Below, one piece after another: positions 26,103-34,207 of a stretch of 64,000 nucleotides of DNA. The stretch spans positions 242,464-306,463 of the forward strand of contig NZ_VLKI01000001.1 in NCBI RefSeq assembly GCF_007830235.1, read 5' to 3'. The DNA comes from Cytobacillus oceanisediminis. Its GTDB lineage: Bacteria > Bacillota > Bacilli > Bacillales > Cytobacillaceae. Position 1 is the stretch's first letter; the number at the start of each line of letters is the position of its first letter. The notes beneath the pieces are model-generated. The model saw only the letters and a program-made list of their open reading frames with translations. It made no database searches and was not told where the DNA came from. Position numbers and translations under genes: made by a program.

Positions 26103-27218
26103 TCAAATTTGATCTTTCAACCAAGTAACCACCTGATCAATATCCTCTTTGGCAGTGTACCTGCCAAGGCTGAATCTGATAGCTCCCATTCCAATATGTT
26201 CAGGAACACCCATTTCTCTAAGGACAGGAGATAATTCTACTTTTCCTGAATGGCAGGCCGAGCCTGTAGAGGCTGCAAGCAAGGGGATGGCAGCTAAAAT
26301 ATCCTGACCAACCCGATTGATAAAACTGACATTCAGGGTATTCGGCAATCGCCTTTTTTCATGCCCATTCAGAACGACACCGCTTCCAAACGCATCCCTT
26401 AATTGCTCCCAAAAGTAATTCGTTAACTCCTCAAGCTTTGTGTCATATACATACTCCTGAGCCAGTTCACATGCTTTTCCCAATCCAACTGCAAGCAAAG
26501 TATTTTCTGTACCAGCCCGCAAGCCAAACTCATGGCCTGCTCCATGGATAAGGGGTTCTACTTTTATCCCCTTCCGAAGATATAAAGCACCAATCCCTTT
26601 TGGTGCATATAGTTTGTGACCTGCGATGGTCAGCATATCCACATTCATCTGATCGACTTCTAACGGGACTTTGCCTGCCGATTGGGAGGCATCCGTATGA
26701 AAGGCAATATCGTATTTTCTGGCGATTTTCTCTATTTCATCAATTGGCTGGATGGTCCCCACTTCATTATTAGAATGCATAATGGTAATGAGGATTGTAT
26801 CTTCCCTAATCGAATTTTCTATATCTTCGGGGGAAACCATGCCATACTGATCCACATCCACCATGGTGATTTCGGCGCCCAATCGTTCTAGAAATTTCAA
26901 AGGATTTAAAATAGCCGGATGCTCGATTTTAGAAGTAATAATATGTCTGCCCTTATGCTGATTTTTAAAAAAATACCCCTTCAATGCCAGGTTATTAGCT
27001 TCACTTCCCCCGCTTGTAAAAATCACTTCCTCTGGTGAACAAGAAAGTAGATTTGCTACCTGCTTCCTTGCAAACATCAATTTCTCCTTCACGGGACTGC
27101 CTGCCCAATGAAGGGCGGAAGGATTTCCATAGAAATCGGTTAAAAAAGGCTTCATTTCCTCCACTACTTCTGGAGCTACCGGTGTACTTGCATTGTAATC
27201 CAGATAAATCTGTTTCAT
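26103..27218 (-). CDS. NifS/IscS-type cysteine desulfurase
   Basis: 371 residues. N-terminal IYLDYNASTPV, the pyridoxal-phosphate lysine in IAGHKLYAPKGIGALY, the aspartate in FHTDASQSAGK and the catalytic cysteine loop TGSACHSGKVELS all agree with class V cysteine desulfurases. It converts cysteine to alanine and enzyme-bound persulfide; some relatives also act on selenocysteine. It lies 167 bases upstream of the UGA-containing DsbA-like gene, same strand. No IscU, ThiI or MnmA gene is adjacent, so the acceptor is unknown. A selenium-delivery role is only a hypothesis drawn from the neighbour. Confidence 0.92.
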   Translation of the reverse strand: MKQIYLDYNASTPVAPEVVEEMKPFLTDFYGNPSALHWAGSPVKEKLMFARKQVANLLSCSPEEVIFTSGGSEANNLALKGYFFKNQHKGRHIITSKIEHPAILNPLKFLERLGAEITMVDVDQYGMVSPEDIENSIREDTILITIMHSNNEVGTIQPIDEIEKIARKYDIAFHTDASQSAGKVPLEVDQMNVDMLTIAGHKLYAPKGIGALYLRKGIKVEPLIHGAGHEFGLRAGTENTLLAVGLGKACELAQEYVYDTKLEELTNYFWEQLRDAFGSGVVLNGHEKRRLPNTLNVSFINRVGQDILAAIPLLAASTGSACHSGKVELSPVLREMGVPEHIGMGAIRFSLGRYTAKEDIDQVVTWLKDQI

Positions 27219-27550
27219 ATCCCCTATTCCCCTTTCTGCCTAAATTATATCAAAACAATTAAACGACGAAAAAAAGCTGAAACAAGGTTAGGTTTTTGCT
27301 TTTACACTTTTCCCATATATACGAAAATTTTTTTTGTCTTTTCGTATTCTGTGGATGCTTTTTATAAATGACGTAAATTAAGAGGAAAATACGCTAGGTC
27401 CTTGAACTCACCATAAAATACTTTTCGACACTTCTCCCCTTTACAAGGAAAAGAAACCGTTACTTGACCAGACGAAGTTGTTAGGTATACCTATTGTTTA
27501 AATATATGAACAAAAGTAGCTATTTTATTAAATTTAAACACATGTCTTTT
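27219..27550. other. Intergenic region, no gene seen
   Basis: About 330 bases between the divergent nifS-like gene and a small plus-strand gene. It is AT-rich, with no convincing reading frame and no clear hairpin with T run. It must hold the promoter of the cysteine desulfurase. Confidence 0.5.
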
Positions 27551-27580
27551 ACGGGCTTGGAATTACTTTCATACACTATA
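27551..27580 (+). promoter_or_regulatory. Candidate SigK/SigE-type sporulation promoter
   Basis: AC at 27551, a 17-base spacer, then CATACACTA at 27570, which fits the AC-N17-CATAnnnTA pattern of mother-cell promoters; about 30 bases before the start of the following gene. Confidence 0.35.
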
Positions 27581-27608
27581 ACGAATTTGTTTAGAAAGGA
27601 GGGAAGAA

Positions 27609-28074
27609 ATGTCATCTAATATAGATACACACGTAAGATTAGCCTATAATCGCACAGGACATGCCATTCGATTTACTAGAAGTGCATTAAGAATTATTCA
27701 ACAGCTTCAGTTTCAAGGACTACCGCCTAACCCGATTAAACCACAATCGTATGTAGATGCTATCGATAGTTTAACTGAAGCTTTGTTTGGCATTCGAGCT
27801 CTACCTTTAGGTATACAGCTACCACCTCATCCTATCGCACCTGCTAACCCTATAGTTCCCCAAGATACCAACTAATTATTAAACTATCAGACAATCGAGC
27901 TATACTTGCACTGAATAGAACCAATGATGCGATTGTTAGTATTGAACAAGCCCTATCGCTAACCGAAAGTGATACACTAGGTGGGCAACTCTTTGCTATT
28001 TTCCTAGATTTAGAAGCAGCAAGGGCTGCAATAGATTCTGGTATCAAAGAAGCTCCCTTCACTGGTGACGCATA
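27609..28074 (+). pseudogene. Small (probably spore-associated) gene split by a frameshift
   Basis: The first frame (27609-27875) gives 88 residues, MSSNIDTHVRLAYNRTGHAI onward, with AGAAAGGAGGG before the ATG, and ends in a proline/asparagine-rich part. A second frame, -1 relative, begins at once and runs to a TAA at 28072-28074: LIIKLSDNRAILALNRTND and LEAARAAIDSGIKEAP, with no start codon of its own. The two are coherent as one 155-residue helical protein interrupted near a CCCC run around 27855. A sequencing slip, a mutation or programmed shifting are all possible; no classic slippery heptamer is seen. Function unknown. Confidence 0.55.
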
Positions 28075-28244
28075 AAAAATATCAGCCTGCTTCAGTAGAG
28101 ACTGGCATTTTGTAGTGAGTCTCTTTTGAATTTTGATGAATAATTAGAAAAATGATCGATTAGTCTTGAACAGTTTGTCCATTTCACCATTTATCTATCA
28201 GAATATAATATATTATCAATTAGCAAAGGGGGGGAAAATAACAA

Positions 28245-28673
28245 ATGGGAAAAAAACTAACATCAGGACCATTTTTTGTTCCCGTATCAATTGATGGTTC
28301 TGATGATGGGGCAGTAGAGTTTCTATTAATTGGTTTTAAAAATCTTGCGGACAAGTCTTCGACTGTTGATGTATCAGTTCATGTTTGTAATGACATTTCA
28401 TTATACCCTGCTACTCCTCCAGAGATTGAAATATTCCGAAAAGAAGTCACTATACCAGCAGGACACTGCGCAGTTTTAAAATTGCCTGCGATCGAAACAG
28501 ACGATGGCAAACCTACCTTCACAGGCAACAATATGCTCCGTGTAGCAATTGAAGGTGATACAGATGAAGAAGCAAAAGGTATTGTAGCAGCACTGTCAGG
28601 TGGTAAAGATGATGGACGTACAGCAGTCTCGATGGTGTTTAAGCATGAAGATTTTATCAAGCTAAAGGATTAA
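28245..28673 (+). CDS. Beta-rich protein of unknown function
   Basis: 142 residues, no signal peptide or membrane span, acidic. It looks like a single beta-sandwich: GPFFVPVSIDGSDDGAVEFL, VDVSVHVCNDISLYP, EVTIPAGHCAVLKLPAIET and NNMLRVAIEGDTDEEAKG. A long GGGGGGGG tract precedes the ATG by about a dozen bases. It stands among small genes with sporulation-type promoters and may be a spore surface protein, but I do not recognise it. Confidence 0.65.
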   Translation: MGKKLTSGPFFVPVSIDGSDDGAVEFLLIGFKNLADKSSTVDVSVHVCNDISLYPATPPEIEIFRKEVTIPAGHCAVLKLPAIETDDGKPTFTGNNMLRVAIEGDTDEEAKGIVAALSGGKDDGRTAVSMVFKHEDFIKLKD

Positions 28674-28697
28674 CTAAGACTATCTCTAAGTAAGCAT

Positions 28698-28738
28698 GAA
28701 GAAAATCCTCATTTGGTTTACAGATGGGGTTTTTTTTA
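28698..28738 (+). terminator. Terminator of the beta-rich protein gene
   Basis: AAAATCCTCATTTG pairs with CAGATGGGGTTTTT using G-U wobbles, then a run of eight T. Confidence 0.65.
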
Positions 28739-28751
28739 CCCTTTAATTAAA

Positions 28752-28945
28752 ACAGAAAAAGGCCATTTATTTTAGACTCAAGAGAAATTCTGTTACATGA
28801 AAGTCTAAGTAACTTCAAAGATAAAATAGAAGCAAAAGTCAAGAGATGGTCATAAAGGATATAACGTAATTTATAACCCAGATAGTTGGAAATACCATTC
28901 ATTTTAATTTTTAAGGGGTACAAATGCTTAAATGATACGGGTGAT
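28752..28945 (+). pseudogene. Remnant of a DUF4865-family gene
   Basis: Two frames read ESLSNFKDKIEAKVK and then YNVIYNPDSWKYHSF, separated by a stop and frameshift. They align with ESLLNLKDKIAEELP and YLVTYNPDKWEYDAF of the intact DUF4865 gene at 40836-41372. The N-terminal two thirds are missing, so this is a dead fragment of a paralogue. Confidence 0.65.
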
Positions 28946-29150
28946 GTCATATAAAGCCTACTGCAAGTTTCTCAATAAAATATCTTTTTACTTATTCACG
29001 ACTTTGGCAATATACGTAAGTTTGGACAAACTTATATTTGTCCATAGGGAACTCCCTTCTCGAATCTATTGATTCCTAATTCTACTATAAGAATTTATGC
29101 TTTTTATCCTAATTTCTCTTAATATTAGTTCTTTCTAGGTATGCAAACAC

Positions 29151-29178
29151 ACCCCTCTACTTCATTTTACATATTTAT
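29151..29178 (+). promoter_or_regulatory. Candidate SigK-type promoter of the phospholipase gene
   Basis: AC at 29151, 17-base spacer, CATATTTATA at 29170; about 30 bases before the start codon. Based on pattern only. Confidence 0.3.
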
Positions 29179-29204
29179 ATAAAAATAAATTAAAAGAGGG
29201 GTTA

Positions 29205-29492
29205 ATGATGTCGAGAAAACGATCGTCTTTTTGTATTTTTCCAGGCTACAGATGGTGTGGACCTGGCTGCAGCGGACCAGGGGCTCCCATTAACGGCGTA
29301 GACGCCTGCTGTAAAGCGCATGATAAGTGTTTAAATAGCGGCAGATCGCGGTGCAGCTGTGATCGGGAATTTCTTCATTGCCTGCGGCCTAAGGTTAACC
29401 TTCATGACAAAGAAGGCAGAGTAGCAACGATCATTTATATCTATATGAAAATCCAAGCTGGGTTTACTTGCAGTCCTATTAATAAAAGATGA
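29205..29492 (+). CDS. Small phospholipase A2 of the parvovirus VP1/Phospholip_A2_4 type
   Basis: 95 residues (94 if the second ATG at 29208 is used; GAGGGG lies before both). The calcium loop YRWCGPGCSGPG, the spacer PINGVD and the catalytic helix DACCKAHDKCL (His-Asp) match the phospholipase A2 core, closest in form to parvovirus VP1 domains, plus cysteines for disulfides. There is no N-terminal signal peptide, so its route to lipid is unclear; release with the spore or at lysis is possible. It is a single gene with its own terminator. Confidence 0.82.
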   Translation: MMSRKRSSFCIFPGYRWCGPGCSGPGAPINGVDACCKAHDKCLNSGRSRCSCDREFLHCLRPKVNLHDKEGRVATIIYIYMKIQAGFTCSPINKR

Positions 29493-29514
29493 TAAAAAAC
29501 TCCTGCCAAGAGCG

Positions 29515-29546
29515 AAAGGCAGCCATTCACCGGCCGCCTTTTTAAA
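29515..29546 (+). terminator. Terminator of the phospholipase gene
   Basis: AAAGGCAGCC-loop-GGCCGCCTTTTT, one mismatch in the stem, about 20 bases after the stop. Confidence 0.7.
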
Positions 29547-29673
29547 TTAACCTTTTATAGCGAGTTCTCTTCACTAATCAATTAACATTAAATTTACATT
29601 TAAGATAACTTTGCTTAATAAAAAATGGATATAATATGGTCATAGGATAAAATAACTGAAAGGAGCTGGACGA

Positions 29674-29733
29674 ATGCTTGAGAGGCTGACAAGATTGGTT
29701 ATCTTAACGATCTTTTGCACTCTTTTCCCATAA
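29674..29733 (+). CDS. 19-residue hydrophobic peptide gene
   Basis: Reads MLERLTRLVILTIFCTLFP and stops. GAAAGGAGCTGGACGA precedes the ATG, TATAAT lies about 40 bases upstream (29630-29635), and an intrinsic terminator follows at 29751. The complete tiny transcription unit suggests an expressed peptide: a leader, a type I toxin-like or a signalling peptide. It is not followed by a gene that it could attenuate. Function unknown. Confidence 0.5.
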   Translation: MLERLTRLVILTIFCTLFP

Positions 29734-29750
29734 TCCGAAGATTATTTAAA

Positions 29751-29785
29751 CACCCTTCATTTTGCATCCTGTGGGTGCTTTTTTG
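29751..29785 (+). terminator. Terminator after the 19-residue peptide
   Basis: CACCC...GGGTG with inner CA/TG pairing, followed by CTTTTTTG. Confidence 0.65.
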
Positions 29786-29987
29786 TTTTAATAAACTACT
29801 TTTTTATTTCTGCTTATTCCTTCAGCAATATACTTTGCTCTCATTGATTTTTTTTAAATGACCTTTCCCCTACATAATTGCAGAAAAATTGATCTAAACG
29901 TTTTGTTTCTAAGTTATTAATGCTAAACCTTCCCTCCACCATCGATTAACATGTCCAGAAAGCCGAGTTTAATCTCCTTCAAGTTAA

Positions 29988-30392
29988 AGACCTCTCAATC
30001 AAATAAGGAGAGTACTGGACTATGCTGTTTCCGTTATTCCAAGAAATAAGATCTTTTTCGGATTTCAAATTTACGCACGCGACTGGCTTCTTCCCCATGT
30101 ACAGGGTCAGGAAGCTGAAACATTCAGTCAGCAGGAAGCCATTCGGTGTGCCATTCAATATGGAGCTGCCATTCAATAGGATCCAGTCGCTCAATCTCCG
30201 TTTTTTAGATACACGGATGCTCAAGGACGAGGCCATGAAGTCTGGTTTGAGGATGCTCGAAGTGCTCAAGCCAAATTTGACACTGTAAAAGACTACGGAC
30301 TAAGGGGAACAAGCTACTGGGTATTAGGCTATCCGTATCCGCAAAATTGGCTGCTGCTCGAAGACAATTTTACCATTCGTAAAATAATTTAG
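29988..30392 (+). pseudogene. C-terminal remnant of a GH18 spore peptidoglycan hydrolase (YaaH/SleL-like)
   Basis: The frame from 29988 reads QIRRVLDYAVSVIPRNKIFF, then GFQIYARDWLLP, and continues to SPFFRYTDAQGRGHEVWFED and GLRGTSYWVLGYPYPQNW, then ends at 30392. This is the last third of a family 18 glycoside hydrolase of the spore-cortex type. The front part with the catalytic DxxDxDxE is missing and a TAG stands at 30177-30179, at a position where relatives have tyrosine. Clearly inactive. Confidence 0.85.
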
Positions 30393-30406
30393 GAAAAACG
30401 TTCAAA

Positions 30407-30443
30407 TTAAAGGGAGACCCATTTTTTGGGCCTCCCTTTAATT
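30407..30443 (+). terminator. Hairpin after the GH18 remnant, probably its terminator
   Basis: ATTAAAGGGAGACCC and GGGCCTCCCTTTAAT form a long stem around ATTTTTT; no clean T run follows. Confidence 0.5.
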
Positions 30444-30535
30444 ATATGAGTCTATTTTACCAATATTTTAGAATTTAAATTATAGTAATCGAACCTATAT
30501 AATAACAGAGTCAATATAAAAAAGGAGGTGGCATA

Positions 30536-31513
30536 ATGAAGAAAAAGTGGTTCGGTTTTATAGCAGCACTATTAATCTCTATTCTATCATTCGGAAACTT
30601 TGCACAAGCTGCATCCTATACGGTTCAGCCTGGTGATACGCTTTGGAAAATTGCTTCAAAGAACCAAATGACAGTTGAAAAACTCGTTAATCATAACAAG
30701 TTGACCTCTACACTGCTCCTTGTTGGACAAACATTAGATATTCCTGAATCAGGTACTTACAAGGTAGTTTGGGGTGATACTTTTTATAAGATTTCTGTAA
30801 AGCTTGGGGTCTCAATGACTCAACTGATCCAAGCAAACCTGCAGATAAATGATCCTAATCAAATTTATCCGGGACAGATTTTGAATATTCCCGAAAAACC
30901 TTATACCGGTATGATCTATATGGGCAGCCACAGTAAGAAAGTCATCGCGCTAACGTTTGATGATGGACCGGAGGATGTTTATACTCCGCAAATTTTAAAC
31001 ATTCTAAAAGCCAAAAACGTAAAGGCGACCTTCTTTGTAATGGGACAGCAAGTAAGAGCTTATCCTCATTTACTTAAACAGATTCATTCAGAAGGACATG
31101 CACTAGGTAACCACACTTGGTATCATCCTGATGTAAGAACTTTAACAGATGCCCAATTGACTCAAACGGTACAGTCTACAACAGATGAAATAGAGAAAAT
31201 AACAGGTGTAAAAGTCGACCTATTTAGGCCTCCATATGGAGCCATCCATGACAGCCAAATAGAAACACTGAATAAATTGGGGTATCGCTCCATTTCATGG
31301 ACCATTGACTCTTATGATTGGAGTGGGGCTTCTGCGAACGAGATTTTATCCCGGGTAAAGCCAAGAGCAGTATCAGGCGGAATCGTCCTACTGCATAACT
31401 TCAAAGATGGCAGAAAGCTTGATGGAATGATAGAGGCATTGCCTGAAATGATTGACTACCTGCGCTCACAGGGATATGAATTTGTTACAATACCTGAATT
31501 ATTAGCTAAATAA
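30536..31513 (+). CDS. Secreted polysaccharide deacetylase with two LysM domains
   Basis: 325 residues. Signal peptide with cleavage after FGNFAQAA; LysM 1 at about 27-70 (YTVQPGDTLWKIASKNQM), LysM 2 at about 74-118 (YKVVWGDTFYKISVKLGV); NodB deacetylase domain from about 133 with ALTFDDGPE (metal Asp), HTWYHPDVR (metal histidines), RPPYGA and the closing VLLHNF. AAAAGGAGGTGGC precedes the ATG. It would bind cell-wall glycan and remove acetyl groups from peptidoglycan or a related polymer outside the membrane. A terminator follows. Confidence 0.93.
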   Translation: MKKKWFGFIAALLISILSFGNFAQAASYTVQPGDTLWKIASKNQMTVEKLVNHNKLTSTLLLVGQTLDIPESGTYKVVWGDTFYKISVKLGVSMTQLIQANLQINDPNQIYPGQILNIPEKPYTGMIYMGSHSKKVIALTFDDGPEDVYTPQILNILKAKNVKATFFVMGQQVRAYPHLLKQIHSEGHALGNHTWYHPDVRTLTDAQLTQTVQSTTDEIEKITGVKVDLFRPPYGAIHDSQIETLNKLGYRSISWTIDSYDWSGASANEILSRVKPRAVSGGIVLLHNFKDGRKLDGMIEALPEMIDYLRSQGYEFVTIPELLAK

Positions 31514-31585
31514 AATATGTAATGGGTAATCCAAAATAAATGCTTCATTGAGCTTCAAGTAAACCGCCCATTAGTAAATTAGTAA

Positions 31586-31612
31586 AAGGCTGCTTTTTTG
31601 CAGCCTTATTTT
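31586..31612 (+). terminator. Terminator of the deacetylase gene
   Basis: AAGGCTGC-TTTTTT-GCAGCCTT followed by ATTTTG. Confidence 0.75.
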
Positions 31613-31789
31613 GTTAAGCTTTTCTAAAAATTACGTCCAATATATTTCTCCCAGAAGATTTAATAGAAATGAACCTGGTTATTTGTACTTTTATTTCTTC
31701 CTGCCCCGTCAGTTCAATAAAAAAAAGCCACTTATACTGGCAGCTGATTCTAAAGTACCGCAACCCTAAGGTTAATCAATGGATAAAAA

Positions 31790-32323
31790 TTAAACAAATT
31801 TGCACATCAAAATATCATCTATATACTCATGTTCACTTAACTTGAATTCTTTTATTTTACGGCCTTCTTCTAAGAATCCCATCTTTTTGTATAACGAAAT
31901 GGCCCTATGGTTATTTGAAAATACCCCTAAGCTGACCTTTTCAACGAAAGGGTTCTTCTCTGCCCAGGATAATAAAGCTTTTAAAAGGATTTCCCCAATC
32001 CCCATCCCCCTGAAATTTTTACTGACCAGCATGGTAATGGAACCCGTGTGAGATAATCTCTTTTTCTCTTGAGATTTAAATACGATCCACCCAACGACTA
32101 CACCCTTTTCCTTAGCGACGATTAAGGTTTCTTTTTCGTTTTCCAGTATGTTTCGTATCCATTGTCTTTGCTTTTGTATCGGAGTTTTTTCCAACTCTTC
32201 TGGTAAAGCAATGAAATACTCTCTTTCAGAAAAAACAGATTTCTCAAGGTCTAAAATGGTTTCTGCATCCTCTACTTGTGCATCACGAATCATGCATGTC
32301 ACTTTACGGCTAGATTCTGACAT
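31790..32323 (-). CDS. GNAT-family N-acetyltransferase (RimI/SpeG-like)
   Basis: 177 residues. GGAGG lies six bases before the ATG. The acetyl-CoA motif VSKNFRGMGIGEILLKALL and the following NNHRAISLYKKMGF are those of RimI/RimJ-type GNAT enzymes; the N-terminus (CMIRDAQVEDAETILDLE) begins the fold. It is a single gene. Substrate unknown. Confidence 0.9.
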   Translation of the reverse strand: MSESSRKVTCMIRDAQVEDAETILDLEKSVFSEREYFIALPEELEKTPIQKQRQWIRNILENEKETLIVAKEKGVVVGWIVFKSQEKKRLSHTGSITMLVSKNFRGMGIGEILLKALLSWAEKNPFVEKVSLGVFSNNHRAISLYKKMGFLEEGRKIKEFKLSEHEYIDDILMCKFV

Positions 32324-32595
32324 TCAAATCCTCCAAATATTAATTTTTTAACTCTATTATTCTTGTAAAGGCAAACAAAATTAGTTCAACAGGATATTTA
32401 CCAAATTATAACATGGGTTTTGATACGGTTTGCGCTCAACTCCTTAAAGAAGCCTGCGCTGTATTTGCATATAAGACTCTAGCCTTATTTAAAATCATCG
32501 TGGCTAATAAGGTTTTATTATTGTTGAATATTCTAGGCTCACTTTTCCAAACTAAATTAAGCACATTAGTTCATCAGAAATGGAGTTTCATAAAT

Positions 32596-33480
32596 ATGAG
32601 CATTATATTGGCATTACTGGCTGCATTATTTGCTTCCTTTACAGCTATACTTGCGAAGATTGGAATAGAGGATGTCGATTCTAATTTAGCTACCGCGGTC
32701 AGAACGGTGGTCGTAGTCATTATGGCATTTTTGATGGTAGTGATAACGGGGCAAACAGTCAGCATCATGAAAGTATCCATGAATTCTTACATTTTTCTCA
32801 TCCTTTCAGGTTTGACGACTGGGTTTTCGTGGATCTGCTTTTTTAAGGCGATTCAAATTGGTGATGTCTCCAAAGTGGTCCCAATTGATAAAGCGAGTGT
32901 AGTCCTAACCATAATCTTATCGTTTATTATTCTCAAGGAACCAGCAACGGCTTTAGTCGTATCAGGGGGCATCGTTATATCCATCGGAACCTTTGTTTTA
33001 ATTGGAAAAGATAAAAAGAAAGATAAGAATAAAGAAGATACGAAGAAGAAAGTCTTCAATACCAAATCTTATATTTTTCTCGCAGTCCTTTCCGCTGTCT
33101 TTGCTGCCCTTACCAATATATTAGCGAAGATCGGGATTGAAGACGTGGATTCCAATGTGGCCACCTTTATCCGTACAGTGGTCATTATACTATTTGCCTG
33201 GGGCATCGTTTTCTTTCAGGGAACCTTTAAAGAACTCAAAACGATCTCCAAAAAGTCTTACCTATTCCTCATATTATCAGGCGCAGCAACTGGACTATCG
33301 TGGCTATGCTACTTTGGCGCCCTGGCACTCGGCAAGGTAAGCGTCGTCAATCCGATAGATAAGTTCAGTGTGGTACTGATCATGATTTTAAGCTTTATTA
33401 TTTTAAAAGAGAAGCCAACTAAAAATACAATCGCGGGGGCTATTTTGATTACGATCGGGACCGGACTGCTGGTTATTTAG
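32596..33480 (+). CDS. EamA-family (DMT) transporter with strongly similar halves
   Basis: 294 residues from ATG 32596; the frame extends back to 32413, but that part is not family-like and lacks a ribosome site. Ten transmembrane segments in two EamA repeats: AKIGIEDVDSNLATAVRTVV in the first and AKIGIEDVDSNVATFIRTVV in the second, and DKASVVLTIILSFIILKEP against DKFSVVLIMILSFIILKEK. The similarity is higher than in most DMT proteins, suggesting recent internal duplication or strong constraint. A charged loop KDKKKDKNKEDTKKK joins the halves. Exported compound unknown. Confidence 0.88.
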   Translation: MSIILALLAALFASFTAILAKIGIEDVDSNLATAVRTVVVVIMAFLMVVITGQTVSIMKVSMNSYIFLILSGLTTGFSWICFFKAIQIGDVSKVVPIDKASVVLTIILSFIILKEPATALVVSGGIVISIGTFVLIGKDKKKDKNKEDTKKKVFNTKSYIFLAVLSAVFAALTNILAKIGIEDVDSNVATFIRTVVIILFAWGIVFFQGTFKELKTISKKSYLFLILSGAATGLSWLCYFGALALGKVSVVNPIDKFSVVLIMILSFIILKEKPTKNTIAGAILITIGTGLLVI

Positions 33481-33662
33481 AGTCTCTTTTGCATAAAAAA
33501 TAACGTTATAGCTTGTAGAGGTTTTTACTACCAGATAGGCTTTCAAAATAAATTTGGCGGTGATGATCAGTAAATATAAAAAAGATGCACCATCATATGA
33601 AATGCATCAATTTAATAAAAAGGTTATAAAGTTATAAAAGCAGCTTTTAATATGGACGGAGC

Positions 33663-33944
33663 TTAATCTTCCTCATTTTCAATATACACACGATGCCTTG
33701 CATAATAGCTTTTATATCGGTAAAGCACTTCCAGGATGACTTCCTGTTCTTGATCACAAAATATATAGGCTGGTTTGGTTGGATGGTTATCCTTCTTAAC
33801 GTCTATGTTCATTTTCTTTGCTTCTTTTTCGAGGTATTCTTCCAGCTCTCTTCTCTTTAATATTTTGGTGCCATTCTTATTTAAAGACTCTTTTTTCGAC
33901 TCTACCAGGTTATCTGCCCAAGAGATTAATTCATTTATAGTAAT
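33663..33944 (-). CDS. Small charged protein with probable ATT start
   Basis: 93 codons, from ATT at 33944 to TAA at 33663. AGGGGGTG lies eight bases before the ATT and no in-frame ATG, GTG or TTG is better placed; ATT is a rare start. The product begins ITINELISWADNLVES, is rich in Lys/Glu and ends YARHRVYIENEED. It is helical and cytosolic. I do not recognise it. An internal ATG at codon 45 would lose half the protein. Confidence 0.55.
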   Translation of the reverse strand: MTINELISWADNLVESKKESLNKNGTKILKRRELEEYLEKEAKKMNIDVKKDNHPTKPAYIFCDQEQEVILEVLYRYKSYYARHRVYIENEED

Positions 33945-33972
33945 GGTATATTCACCCCCTAAAAGATGGTAA

Positions 33973-34012
33973 TAAAAAAAGGCCAGAAAAGGGGTTCATT
34001 CCTTTTCTGACC
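33973..34012 (-). terminator. Terminator of the MpsC-like gene
   Basis: On the minus strand GGTCAGAAAAGG-loop-CCTTTTCTGGCC followed by TTTTTTT, some 200 bases after the stop at 34208. Confidence 0.75.
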
Positions 34013-34207
34013 TATGTTTGGTTCTTTGCCCAGCCATCGAATCAGCATATAAATATATTTTTATTGTCTCTTTAAATGTATTTTAATGTTTTTCAAATCC
34101 TGTATTTTCAGATAGATGTCCGGTACCATGCCCATTCATTTTAATCCGAAAAAACAGCAAAAGATTTACCTCCAATATAATAACATCTTCCCATGCATGT
34201 AACAAGG

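Noticed and set aside
28747..28950. 67-codon minus-strand frame
   Set aside because: The plus strand here is recognisable as a DUF4865 remnant, and the minus frame has no ribosome site.
29611..29635. TTGCTT and TATAAT as a complete SigA promoter
   Set aside because: The spacer is only 13 bases; just the -10 box is usable evidence.
30177..30179. In-frame TAG in the GH18 fragment as recoding
   Set aside because: The gene is also truncated at its 5' end and TAG recoding has no support here; ordinary pseudogene.
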